Positions 8,326 through 15,447 of a stretch of 48,978 nt of DNA are shown piece after piece. The notes below the pieces were generated by a model that searched no databases, had not been told where the DNA came from, and saw nothing but the letters and a program-made list of their open reading frames with translations. A program made the translations under genes and the position numbers. The first letter of the stretch is position 1; every line of letters begins with the position of its first letter. The DNA lies in contig CALWVN010000013.1 in the NCBI GenBank assembly GCA_944384995.1, positions 1 to 48,978 on the forward strand. The letters are read 5' to 3'. The stretch is from an uncultured Clostridia bacterium. Its GTDB lineage: Bacteria > Bacillota > Clostridia > Oscillospirales > Acutalibacteraceae.

Positions 8326-9617
8326 GCAGGGATTATGTATGGATGCAGGTCATCGGCGTCTTGGGCGAGACGCTCGTGATGTACAGCTTTTTCGACGCGC
8401 TTTTGCCCGCGCCGCCGCGCACGCGGAAATTTCGCCCGTGGATGGCGTATCTGCTGTTTGCCGTTACCTTTTTCACGGTCAAAATGATAACGGACAATAC
8501 TATCGCGGGGATGCTCGGCTTTCTGCTGCTTACCTTCGCGGTCAGTATGGTCTATGCCGGAAACTGGAAAAATAAATTTGCTTTAAGCGCACTGCTGCTT
8601 TTGATCTCCGGGCTGTGTGAAATGGGCGTAGGTATGGTGCTGTCTATGCGTACTTCCGACAGCGTTGCCAATATGAAAAGCGATGCCCTGTTTTATTTTC
8701 AAGGCGTTTTCATCTCCAAGCTGGTGGAGCTGATCATCGTCAAGGTGATTGGGCGCTTTCGCAATAAGTATGTGTATGCCCTCAAGCTGCGGACCTGGCT
8801 CGGCATCATGTTGATTCCTGTTACCAACATCATCATTACGATTGAGCTCAATGACCTCGCCTACCAAAGCAGCGACATGCGAAATAAGTTAAGACTGTTT
8901 TTTATCTTTTTGTGTATGCTGGCGACGACTGCCGTAGCGTTCCATTTGTTTGAAAACGAGCTGAAAACCGTAGAACGGAATGTCCGTCTGGATATGCTGG
9001 AAAAACAGATCGGTAACGAACAGGCGTATTACAAAGACATTGCCCGCACACAGACCGAGCTGCAAAAGACCGCGCACGATATGAAAAACGCCCTGCTGGC
9101 GGTGCTCGGCACCGTGTCGGACGGCAATGCGCCCGCCGCCGAAGACAAGCTGCGCGACATGCTGCAGGTGGCGACCGACAGCCTGCAAACGGTCTACACG
9201 GGCAGAGCTACCGTGGACGCCATGCTGAACGCCAAGGTCAGACGCATGCGCGAGAAGCACATTCGCTTTGAGCCGATCTGCTTTCTGCGCAAGGAAATGG
9301 CGCTGGACGATATGGATTTCTGCATCTTTTTGGGCAACGCGCTCGACAATGCCATTGAAGCCTGCGAAAAGCTGCCGGAAGAAAAGCGGTATATTCAGTT
9401 AAAGCTGTTGGAAAGCGACGGTACGCTCTCGTGCAGCGTAGAAAATCCGACCGACGGTGCACTGCCCGAAAACGGCGCGCGGACAACGAAGCGCGACCGG
9501 CGCCGCCACGGCTTCGGCTTGGAGAATATGCGCGAGATCGTGCGCAAAAACGGCGGCGAAATGGAAGTGCGCAGTGCAGACGGAAAGTTCGTCTTGCTGG
9601 CGATGTTCCTGCTGTGA
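8322..9617 (+). CDS. AgrC-like GHKL sensor histidine kinase
   Basis: Membrane kinase that in agr systems binds the autoinducing peptide outside and phosphorylates the LytTR regulator inside. The N-terminal half (about 1-215) has roughly six hydrophobic segments. A helix with HDMKNALLAVLG carries the likely phospho-His252. The GHKL ATPase follows, with N box FLGNALDNAIEACEK and G box HGFGLENMREIVRKNGG. The start at 8322 is chosen because it gives the ATGA overlap with the regulator stop; an ATG at 8313 is also possible. Length (431 residues) matches AgrC proteins. Confidence 0.92.
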   Translation: MSRDYVWMQVIGVLGETLVMYSFFDALLPAPPRTRKFRPWMAYLLFAVTFFTVKMITDNTIAGMLGFLLLTFAVSMVYAGNWKNKFALSALLLLISGLCEMGVGMVLSMRTSDSVANMKSDALFYFQGVFISKLVELIIVKVIGRFRNKYVYALKLRTWLGIMLIPVTNIIITIELNDLAYQSSDMRNKLRLFFIFLCMLATTAVAFHLFENELKTVERNVRLDMLEKQIGNEQAYYKDIARTQTELQKTAHDMKNALLAVLGTVSDGNAPAAEDKLRDMLQVATDSLQTVYTGRATVDAMLNAKVRRMREKHIRFEPICFLRKEMALDDMDFCIFLGNALDNAIEACEKLPEEKRYIQLKLLESDGTLSCSVENPTDGALPENGARTTKRDRRRHGFGLENMREIVRKNGGEMEVRSADGKFVLLAMFLL

Positions 9618-9634
9618 GCCCCATTCCCGAATCA

Positions 9635-9665
9635 CAACGCCCCAAGGCACAGCCTTGGGGCGTTG
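9635..9665 (+). terminator. Stem-loop between the kinase gene and agrB
   Basis: A perfect 14-bp stem (9635-9648 with 9652-9665) with loop ACA, 17 bases after the kinase stop. No T run follows, so it may only separate or stabilise the message from the agrBD transcript that starts at the promoter near 9743. Confidence 0.45.
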
Positions 9666-9707
9666 CTGCGCTGTTTGTGCAAAAAAATGCGTAAAAAAGG
9701 AAAAAAG

Positions 9708-9743
9708 ACTTGATTTTATCGAAAAATGAGGTATGCTTATAAT
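9708..9743 (+). promoter_or_regulatory. agrBD promoter with shared regulator element
   Basis: TATAAT at 9738-9743 is consensus, but the -35 position holds TTATCG (9716-9721), a weak match. Directly upstream ACTTGATTTT (9708-9717) repeats the element at 7473. A good -10 with a poor -35 and an adjacent conserved site is typical of an activator-dependent promoter, consistent with autoinduction by the LytTR regulator. Confidence 0.65.
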
Positions 9744-9818
9744 AAAGGATGTGTCTAAACGTCACAATCGATGCCGGGGCAGGGGGATTCGCGCGGCACA
9801 GGGGAACGGAGGGTTATA

Positions 9819-10481
9819 TTGCTTGCGAAATTGGCTGCCCGTCTTACGGCGCACTTCATCCGAACGGGTGCGGTGCAGGCGGCGGAGCGCGAGGTTTACG
9901 AATATCACTTTGAAGTGATGCTGGCGGAAGCGCTCAATTTTGCGGCGCTGCTGGTCGGCGGGCTTTTGTCGGGGGAGCTTTTGTGCACCCTGCTGTTTAC
10001 GGCGAGCTTTTTGGTGTTCCGCTCGGTGGGCGGCGGCTTTCATGCAAGCACCCACCTGCGCTGCTTCTTGACGCTGGCGGCGGTCTATGGCGCGTTGCTT
10101 TTGCTGCTTCGCTTCGGCACGGAAACGCTGCTGCGCTTCGGCGCGGTTGTGATGCTGCTTGCGGGGACGATCCTGCTGTTCTTTTTGGCGCCCGCGATTC
10201 ATGAAAACAACCCGATGGAGGAAACGCAGCGCGCGCGATTGTCCGCGCGGGCAAGACTGCTGTCTTTGCTGTTCGCGTTGGTGGGGATGACGCTTTTGTC
10301 GGCTATGCCGCAGGCTGCGCCGTGGCTGTTTGCCTGCGTTTACGGCATGTTTTCTGTCGCCGTGTCCGTGCTTGTTGCCCGCATTTTGCAGGCGCGCCGG
10401 GTACAAAGCGCCGCGCGTGCGGGTTCGGATGAGAAAAAATACAGCGAACCCCTCGATCAAACCGGCAAAAAAATCGGGTAA
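9819..10481 (+). CDS. agrB: AgrB-like peptide-processing membrane protease
   Basis: Membrane cysteine protease that cuts the AgrD precursor, closes its thiolactone ring and helps export it. A TTG at 9819 is taken as start because GGAGGG ends five bases before it. With this start the catalytic His is residue 75 and Cys residue 82 (GGGFHASTHLRC), close to the H77/C84 of staphylococcal AgrB. Several hydrophobic segments follow. The in-frame ATG at 9771 lacks a ribosome site. The product is 220 residues. It precedes agrD by 70 bases. Confidence 0.93.
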   Translation: MLAKLAARLTAHFIRTGAVQAAEREVYEYHFEVMLAEALNFAALLVGGLLSGELLCTLLFTASFLVFRSVGGGFHASTHLRCFLTLAAVYGALLLLLRFGTETLLRFGAVVMLLAGTILLFFLAPAIHENNPMEETQRARLSARARLLSLLFALVGMTLLSAMPQAAPWLFACVYGMFSVAVSVLVARILQARRVQSAARAGSDEKKYSEPLDQTGKKIG

Positions 10482-10551
10482 AACGCAAAGTCTTGTGAAT
10501 CCTGCCAATGCGGGGTAAAACACAATAATCCATTCAAAAGGAGGATGCAAT

Positions 10552-10692
10552 ATGAAACAGGTCAAACAGACCGGCAAGCTTCTTCCGAAGCTCGCCAAAA
10601 AGTGCGGCGACGCCTCGCTGAAGGCGGCATGCGTTTCTTGGTTCTGCCAGCCCAAGGTTCCGGCACAGCTGGACCGCACGAAGCGCAAGTAA
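10552..10692 (+). CDS. agrD: AgrD-type cyclic lactone autoinducer precursor
   Basis: A 46-residue pre-peptide with the three AgrD parts: a basic amphipathic N-terminus (MKQVKQTGKLLPKLAKK), a core, and an acidic or polar tail after QPKVP. The core reads AACVSWFC-QPKVP. Aligned with clostridial precursors in which a five-residue ring precedes a QP-x-x-P tail, the signal is predicted to be a thiolactone ring of C27-V-S-W-F31, perhaps with AA as exocyclic tail. C32 just beyond the inferred cut site is unusual. A very strong AAAGGAGG site lies eight bases before the ATG, fitting high expression of a signal peptide. Confidence 0.92.
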   Translation: MKQVKQTGKLLPKLAKKCGDASLKAACVSWFCQPKVPAQLDRTKRK

Positions 10693-10711
10693 AGCTTGCG
10701 GTCAAGAAAAA

Positions 10712-10747
10712 CAAACGGGCGGGAAGCATATGCTTCCCGCCCGTTTG
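10712..10747. terminator. Long palindromic stem-loop after agrD
   Basis: A perfect 17-bp stem (10712-10728 with 10731-10747) with a two-base centre. On the plus strand no T run follows; on the minus strand it is followed by TTTGTTTTTCTT. It therefore looks more like a minus-strand terminator, perhaps protecting agrD from read-through of the convergent small gene, while still forming in the agrBD message. Confidence 0.6.
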
Positions 10748-10802
10748 CCGCATAGTGCGTAAGGGGAATTCGGCGCTTAAAGCGCCAAAAAAGAGAGGAA
10801 AA

Positions 10803-10827
10803 CAATATAGAAACCCGCTTGCGCGGG
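10803..10827 (-). terminator. Short terminator of the 40-residue gene
   Basis: On the minus strand the stem CCCGC-GCAA-GCGGG is followed by TTTCTATATTGTTTT. The stem is short but GC-pure, with a stable GNRA loop, and lies 25 bases after the stop codon at 10853. Confidence 0.45.
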
Positions 10828-10852
10828 AGGTTCGTCCGTTTCGGGCGGCAGC

Positions 10853-10975
10853 TTAAAGCTGCTCGGTGAGCGCGGTAAGCTGCAACGCCTTCCACAGAGA
10901 TTTCCACGACAGCTTGGACGCGACCAATTCGCTGACCAGCTTGCGCACTTCGCGTTCTCTTTCTTCGTACAGCAT
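10853..10975 (-). CDS. Unknown 40-residue protein convergent with agrD
   Basis: The function is not recognised. The predicted protein begins MLYEEREREVRKLVSELV, is strongly charged in its first 15 residues, and then forms a likely amphipathic helix containing LSWKSLWKALQL. It has no export signal and no cysteine. It is called a gene because every expression signal is present on the minus strand: a perfect promoter (TTGACA, 17 bases, TATAAT) 33 bases upstream, the ribosome site AAAGGAGTG at proper distance from the ATG at 10975, and two downstream hairpins with T runs. Its 3' end faces agrD. A role in controlling agr, as peptide or as RNA, is only a guess. Confidence 0.65.
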   Translation of the reverse strand: MLYEEREREVRKLVSELVASKLSWKSLWKALQLTALTEQL

Positions 10976-11007
10976 TCTGTTCACTCCTTTCCTGTTTTCT
11001 ACCTGTA

Positions 11008-11036
11008 TTATATGGCGGTCTATCGGATTTGTCAAG
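11008..11036 (-). promoter_or_regulatory. Perfect promoter for the 40-residue gene
   Basis: Read on the minus strand: TTGACA at 11036-11031, 17 bases, TATAAT at 11013-11008. All twelve core bases match the housekeeping consensus. Confidence 0.85.
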
Positions 11037-11040
11037 TCTT

Positions 11041-11387
11041 TTTTACCAAAAAATTCAAAATATTTTTGTGCAACATTATATTAACAATTTGGACAAAAAT
11101 GCATCGAACTCAAGAAACAAGGGCGATTTTGCCGGAAAACCTATGGTTTTCACGCCAACAGGTGAATTGATATTCGCTAATTCGATAAAACATTTTCGTC
11201 ATGTCGACGAATTCGAGATCCGCTGTCTGATAAAGTCGGGAAGGGATGTTTTCTGTGCGAAAGTGTGCGTAAAGCGCGGCACTGCGGGGAAAATAAACGC
11301 GGGAGCAAACGGCTGCGAAACGGGAAAAATATCCAAATCTTTTTACCCGCAGCAGCCATATTTCGGCTGTTTTCGGCGCGTTGAGGT
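11041..11387. other. Intergenic DNA, no gene supported
   Basis: About 350 bases between two back-to-back promoters. Open frames exist on both strands, but none has a ribosome site or recognisable protein. The left part is AT-rich and would suit regulator binding for either promoter. I see no clear repeat or RNA here. Confidence 0.5.
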
Positions 11388-11416
11388 TTGACAAGCCGCC
11401 GTACAAACAGTATAAT
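11388..11416 (+). promoter_or_regulatory. Promoter of the aldolase gene
   Basis: TTGACA at 11388-11393, 17 bases, TATAAT at 11411-11416, a perfect housekeeping promoter, as expected for a highly expressed glycolytic gene. About 60 bases of GC-rich leader follow before the ribosome site. Confidence 0.85.
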
Positions 11417-11486
11417 AAAGCTGTACCTGCGCGGCGCGGCGGACAAAGCGCGCGGCGCGCCGCAATTTTGTAAGGAGTGAAAACAA

Positions 11487-12422
11487 ATGCCTTTAGTCAC
11501 CACTACCGAAATGTTCAAAAAAGCTTATGAAGGCGGTTACGCCGTCGGCGCGTTCAACGTCAACAATATGGAGATCATTCAGGGCATCACCCGTGCCGCC
11601 AAGAAGCACAATGCCCCTGTGATCCTGCAGGTCTCTGCGGGCGCGCGCAAATATGCGTCCCACGGGTATCTGGTCGCCATGGTGAAGGCCGCTGCCGAAG
11701 AAACGGGTCTGCCCATTGCGCTGCACCTTGATCACGGTCCGGATTTTGAGACCTGCAAGGCGTGCATCGACGGCGGCTTTACCTCCGTGATGATCGACGG
11801 CAGCCACCTGCCGTATGAAGAAAATGTTGCGCTGACCAAAAAGGTCGTCGATTACGCCCACGCGCACGGTGTGGTGGTCGAAGGCGAACTCGGTCAGCTT
11901 GCGGGCATTGAGGATGACGTCAACGTCAGCGAGGACGACGCGCATTTCACGGATCCCGATCAGGTCTATGACTTCGTAACCCGCACCGGCGTGGACTCCC
12001 TTGCCATTGCCATCGGTACGAGCCACGGCGCTTATAAATTCAAGCCCGGCCAGAAGCCGCAGCTTCGCTTTGACATTTTGCAGGAAGTGGCGGACAAGCT
12101 CCCCGGCTTCCCGATCGTCCTGCACGGCGCAAGCTCCGTAAATCAGGAAGATGTCAAGACCATCAACCGGTACGGCGGTCAGATGCCCGACGCCATCGGC
12201 ATCCCCGAGGATATGCTGCGCAAGGCTTCCTCCATGGCAGTCTGCAAGATCAATGTGGATTCCGACATCCGCATCGCCATGACGGCGGCGATCCGCAAGC
12301 ACTTTGCCGAGAATCCGACCCACTTCGATCCGCGCCAGTACCTGACCCCCGCGCGCGACGCGATCGAGGGCGTGGTTTCCCACAAGATCGAGACCGTGCT
12401 TGGCTGCGAGGGCAAGGCGTAA
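11487..12422 (+). CDS. fba: Class II fructose-1,6-bisphosphate aldolase
   Basis: Zinc enzyme of glycolysis that splits fructose-1,6-bisphosphate into dihydroxyacetone phosphate and glyceraldehyde-3-phosphate. At 311 residues it fits the class IIB group. Metal and active-site motifs are visible in order: LHLDHGPDFE, IDGSHLPYEEN, VEGELGQLAGIEDDV, AIGTSHGAYKF and VLHGASSV. AAGGAG precedes the ATG. It has its own promoter and terminator. It is the next step after the product of fruK, although not in the same operon. Tagatose-bisphosphate aldolases are close relatives; the length and motifs favour the glycolytic enzyme. Confidence 0.94.
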   Translation: MPLVTTTEMFKKAYEGGYAVGAFNVNNMEIIQGITRAAKKHNAPVILQVSAGARKYASHGYLVAMVKAAAEETGLPIALHLDHGPDFETCKACIDGGFTSVMIDGSHLPYEENVALTKKVVDYAHAHGVVVEGELGQLAGIEDDVNVSEDDAHFTDPDQVYDFVTRTGVDSLAIAIGTSHGAYKFKPGQKPQLRFDILQEVADKLPGFPIVLHGASSVNQEDVKTINRYGGQMPDAIGIPEDMLRKASSMAVCKINVDSDIRIAMTAAIRKHFAENPTHFDPRQYLTPARDAIEGVVSHKIETVLGCEGKA

Positions 12423-12449
12423 GCGGCAAAAACGATATGCCTTATAGCG

Positions 12450-12482
12450 GCGGCGTGTACCGAAAGGTACGCGCCGCTTTTT
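12450..12482 (+). terminator. Intrinsic terminator after fba
   Basis: A 12-bp stem with one wobble (12450-12461 with 12466-12477), a GAAA loop, and TTTTT directly after. A classic rho-independent terminator. From here to 12680 I see no gene, only AT-rich sequence leading to the repeated element. Confidence 0.85.
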
Positions 12483-12683
12483 GCCGGCGCCGCGGGTAAA
12501 TCAACACGATCACCGCTTGTGTGCGATACGAGGCGGACGGATTCGCCCGTGTGGAGCACCTGTGCATACACGCTGTCCAATATAGAAAAAACATCCAAAA
12601 AATGTAAAAAAGACGGCAAAAAAATCGACAAAATCGGCGGGCAAAATTCTATAAAAAAGGACTTTTATTTTTGATGCGTCGGT

Positions 12684-12790
12684 GGTATAATAACCTTGCG
12701 ACACTCTAAAGAAAGCAAAGCTTTCAAGAGTGTCGAAGAACATTGTACCATGCCCGCCTCACACTTGCGCGTTCGGCGACATGGTATAAT
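12684..12790 (+). repeat. Two-hairpin intergenic element, copy 1 (upstream of murA)
   Basis: Relative of the units at 48763-48960. The first hairpin has a perfect 9-bp outer stem (12699-12707 with 12727-12735) and a 6-bp inner stem (12711-12716 with 12720-12725). The second pairs 12748-12752 with 12780-12784 and 12755-12758 with 12775-12778. The linker AGAACATTGTA and the block CACTTGCGCG are conserved between copies. The unit is flanked on both sides by GGTATAATA. The right-hand TATAAT (12785-12790) lies 17 bases from CACTTG and could serve as the -10 of a murA promoter. Confidence 0.75.
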
Positions 12791-12944
12791 ACTAAAGGTT
12801 AACTACGGGCTTTTCATTTGCCCGGCCGGCGTTTTGCCGGCGGATTTTGAATGAACTGATTTTGATTTTTTCTGCCCCGCGTCATAGATGCGGCTTTTTT
12901 GTGCGGGGTGTTACATAGATTCGGATGTAGGGAGTGAGCCGTCT

Positions 12945-14240
12945 TTGGAGAAGTTTGTCATTACCGGCGGTCAACGGCTGACCGGCGAGGTTTCCGTCAG
13001 CGGGGCGAAAAACGCAGTCGTTGCGATTTTACCCGCCACAATTTTGGCACAGGACGTTTGCAGAATTGAAAATATTCCGAACATCAGCGATGTCACGGCT
13101 ATGGTGAAGATCCTCAAAACCATGGGCGCAGGCATCAAATATATCAATCGAACAACGCTCGAGATCGACACGCGTCATGTTGGTTCCTTTGTGGTGGAGC
13201 ATGAGCTGACGCGGCAGCTGCGCGCTTCGTATTACCTCATCGGCGCGCTCATCGGGCGTTTTTCGCGCGCGCGCGTTGCGATGCCCGGCGGGTGCTATTT
13301 GGGACTTCGTCCCATCGACCAGCATATCAAGGGCTTTGAGGCGCTGGGTGCAGACGTTACCATGGAGGAAAACGCCATGGTGCACGTCGAAGCGGAAAAC
13401 CTGATGGGCAATTCCGTGTATCTCGATGTTGTTTCCGTCGGCGCGACGATCAATGTGATGCTCGCAGCGGTCAAGGCGCCGGGACTTACCGTGATCGAAA
13501 ATGCCGCCAAGGAACCGCATATCGTCGATCTGGCGAACTTTTTGAACACTATGGGCGCGGACGTCCGCGGCGCGGGCACCGATGTGATCAAGATCCGCGG
13601 CGTGCAAAACCTGCACGGCTGCGAATATTCCATCATCCCCGACCAGATCGAGGCGGGCACCTACATGGTCGCGGCGGCGGCAACGCGCGGCGACGTGCTG
13701 GTGAAGAACGTCATCCCCAAGCACCTCGAGTCCATCACCGCGAAGCTCATCGAAGCGGGCGCAACGGTGGAGGAATTCGATGAGGCGGTGCGTGTGAAAA
13801 TGGATCGCCGCCCGGGGCACTGCAACATCAAAACCATGCCGCACCCCGGCTTCCCGACGGATATGCAGCCGCAGTTCTCCACGTTCCTGTGTCTGGCAGA
13901 GGGCACGAGTATCGTTTCCGAAAGCGTGTGGGACAACCGTTTCCGCTATGCCGAGCAATTACAGCGCATGGGCGCGAACATCCACGTCAACGGCAAGACC
14001 GCGGTGATTGAGGGCGTAGAAAGGCTCAAGGGCGCGCCGATCCGTGCGGACGACCTGCGGGCGGGCGCGGCAATGCTCATCGCCGCCATGTCGGCAAGCG
14101 GCGTTTCGGAGATTGAGGAAATCCAGCACATTGAGCGCGGCTATGAAAATGTCGTGGACAAATTTCGCACACTCGGTGCCAAGATCGAGCGCCGCAACTT
14201 CCCCGACGAGGACGAGGATGTGCAGCGCACGGCAGGCTGA
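12945..14240 (+). CDS. murA: UDP-N-acetylglucosamine 1-carboxyvinyltransferase
   Basis: Cytoplasmic enzyme that transfers enolpyruvate from PEP to UDP-GlcNAc, the first committed step of peptidoglycan synthesis and the target of fosfomycin. The TTG at 12945 is chosen because TAGGGAG precedes it and because it places the catalytic pair at exactly K22-N23 (SGAKNA), the family numbering. The PEP-reactive Cys is residue 117 in PGGCYLG, so fosfomycin sensitivity is expected. The product is 431 residues with a normal C-terminus. An in-frame ATG at 12888 has no ribosome site. Transcription probably starts at the repeated element upstream. Many Bacillota carry two MurA enzymes; whether this is the main one is not known. 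Confidence 0.94.
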   Translation: MEKFVITGGQRLTGEVSVSGAKNAVVAILPATILAQDVCRIENIPNISDVTAMVKILKTMGAGIKYINRTTLEIDTRHVGSFVVEHELTRQLRASYYLIGALIGRFSRARVAMPGGCYLGLRPIDQHIKGFEALGADVTMEENAMVHVEAENLMGNSVYLDVVSVGATINVMLAAVKAPGLTVIENAAKEPHIVDLANFLNTMGADVRGAGTDVIKIRGVQNLHGCEYSIIPDQIEAGTYMVAAAATRGDVLVKNVIPKHLESITAKLIEAGATVEEFDEAVRVKMDRRPGHCNIKTMPHPGFPTDMQPQFSTFLCLAEGTSIVSESVWDNRFRYAEQLQRMGANIHVNGKTAVIEGVERLKGAPIRADDLRAGAAMLIAAMSASGVSEIEEIQHIERGYENVVDKFRTLGAKIERRNFPDEDEDVQRTAG

Positions 14241-14255
14241 ACGAAAATACAATAG

Positions 14256-14293
14256 GGGACGGTTCTGTTCATACAGAACCGTCCCTGTTTTTT
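14256..14293. terminator. REP-like palindrome acting as terminator after murA
   Basis: A perfect 13-bp stem GGGACGGTTCTGT (14256-14268 with 14273-14285) with loop TCAT and then TGTTTTTT. It sits between two convergent genes. The GGGGACGGTTCT arm resembles a palindromic repeat I recall from many clostridial genomes, so it may be a dispersed repeat recruited as terminator. Confidence 0.75.
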
Positions 14294-14302
14294 GCTTATG
14301 TT

Positions 14303-15433
14303 TTAGGCTTTACGCAAAACGCGTTCGCAGATCTGCTTTGCGGCTTCGCACAGGTAGATGGCAGCATTCTGAATCGCATCCGCCGCAGTCCTGCCGCCCG
14401 TTTGCAGTGCGGCGGCATCGCAAAAGCCGAACCGTGCGGGGGAAAAGTCCGCTGTGATCGCGCCCGAAATAAGCGCGCAGGGCGTTCCCTGTTCCTTTGC
14501 GAGCGCGCACACGCGCGCGGGCAGCTTTCCGTATGCAGTCTGCTCGTCTGTTCTGCCCTCGCCCGTGATTACAAGATCGGCAGCGGCGATTTCCGCTGCC
14601 AAATCGCAACTTTCCGCCAAGATCGAAAACCCGCTTTGCACTTCGCCGCCGAACGCTGCATACAGCCCGCCGCAAAGCCCGCCCGCCGCACCCATGGCGG
14701 GCTTTTTGCGTATATCCCGCCCGAACGCGGCATGATATGCGTCGGCCAGTTGGCGAAGCCCCACGTCGAGTGTCCGTACCTCGTCGGGCGTCGCACCTTT
14801 TTGCGGGGCGAACACGAACGCCGCGCCGGTTTCCCCGTAAAACGGGTTCTGCACGTCGCAGGCGTAGGTAAACTGCAAGGAACGGTAGGCTTCAAATGCG
14901 GGGGAAGTTTGTATCGTGTGCACGCACGCCATATTTGCGCCGGTCGGGGCAAGGCGGTTACCGTCTATATTGAAAAACGACACGCCGAGCGCCTTGAGCG
15001 CGCCCATGCCGCCGTCGGTGGTCGCGCTGCCGCCGAGCCCGACGACGATCTGCGTGCAGCCCATACCTGCCGCCGCCGCGATCAACTCGCCCACACCGTA
15101 TGTGGAGGCGTTTTTTGTGTGCAGATCATTTTTATCTATCCCCTGTAAGCCCGCCGCCTGCGCCGTTTCAATGTAAGCGGTCGTGCCGTCGGGGGAGACG
15201 GCGAAGTGCGCCTGCTTTTGATGAAAATACGCGTCCTGCACCGTGCAGGTATGCAAGACCCCGCGCGTCACCGCCGCCGCCGAGACCGCAAAGCCCTCGC
15301 CGCCGTCGGAAAGGGGTATTTGCAAAACTTCTGCGTCCGGTTTTGCCTCGCGCACGCCGGCAGTAAGCGCCGCACAGACCTGTTTTGCGGGAAGGCAGCC
15401 CTTAAACGAATCCGGGCAAAGCAATATGCGCAC
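14303..15433 (-). CDS. glxK: Glycerate kinase
   Basis: Phosphorylates D-glycerate with ATP, linking glyoxylate, serine or sugar-acid breakdown to glycolysis. The protein begins with the family hallmark RILLCPDSFKGCL and has PLSDGGEGF, GLGGSATTDGGMGAL and ITGEGRTDEQTAYGK in the right order. The start chosen is the GTG at 15433, with the ribosome site AAGGTGG just before it; an in-frame GTG at 15445 would add four residues and lacks such a site. The product is 376 residues. It lies 14 bases after the mfd stop, at the end of a long minus-strand gene series. Confidence 0.9.
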   Translation of the reverse strand: MRILLCPDSFKGCLPAKQVCAALTAGVREAKPDAEVLQIPLSDGGEGFAVSAAAVTRGVLHTCTVQDAYFHQKQAHFAVSPDGTTAYIETAQAAGLQGIDKNDLHTKNASTYGVGELIAAAAGMGCTQIVVGLGGSATTDGGMGALKALGVSFFNIDGNRLAPTGANMACVHTIQTSPAFEAYRSLQFTYACDVQNPFYGETGAAFVFAPQKGATPDEVRTLDVGLRQLADAYHAAFGRDIRKKPAMGAAGGLCGGLYAAFGGEVQSGFSILAESCDLAAEIAAADLVITGEGRTDEQTAYGKLPARVCALAKEQGTPCALISGAITADFSPARFGFCDAAALQTGGRTAADAIQNAAIYLCEAAKQICERVLRKA

Positions 15434-15447
15434 CGCTTCCACCACCT

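Noticed and set aside
11029-11406. Overlapping open frames of about 100-120 residues on both strands before fba
   Set aside because: No ribosome site, no recognisable protein, and they overlap two perfect promoters pointing away from each other.
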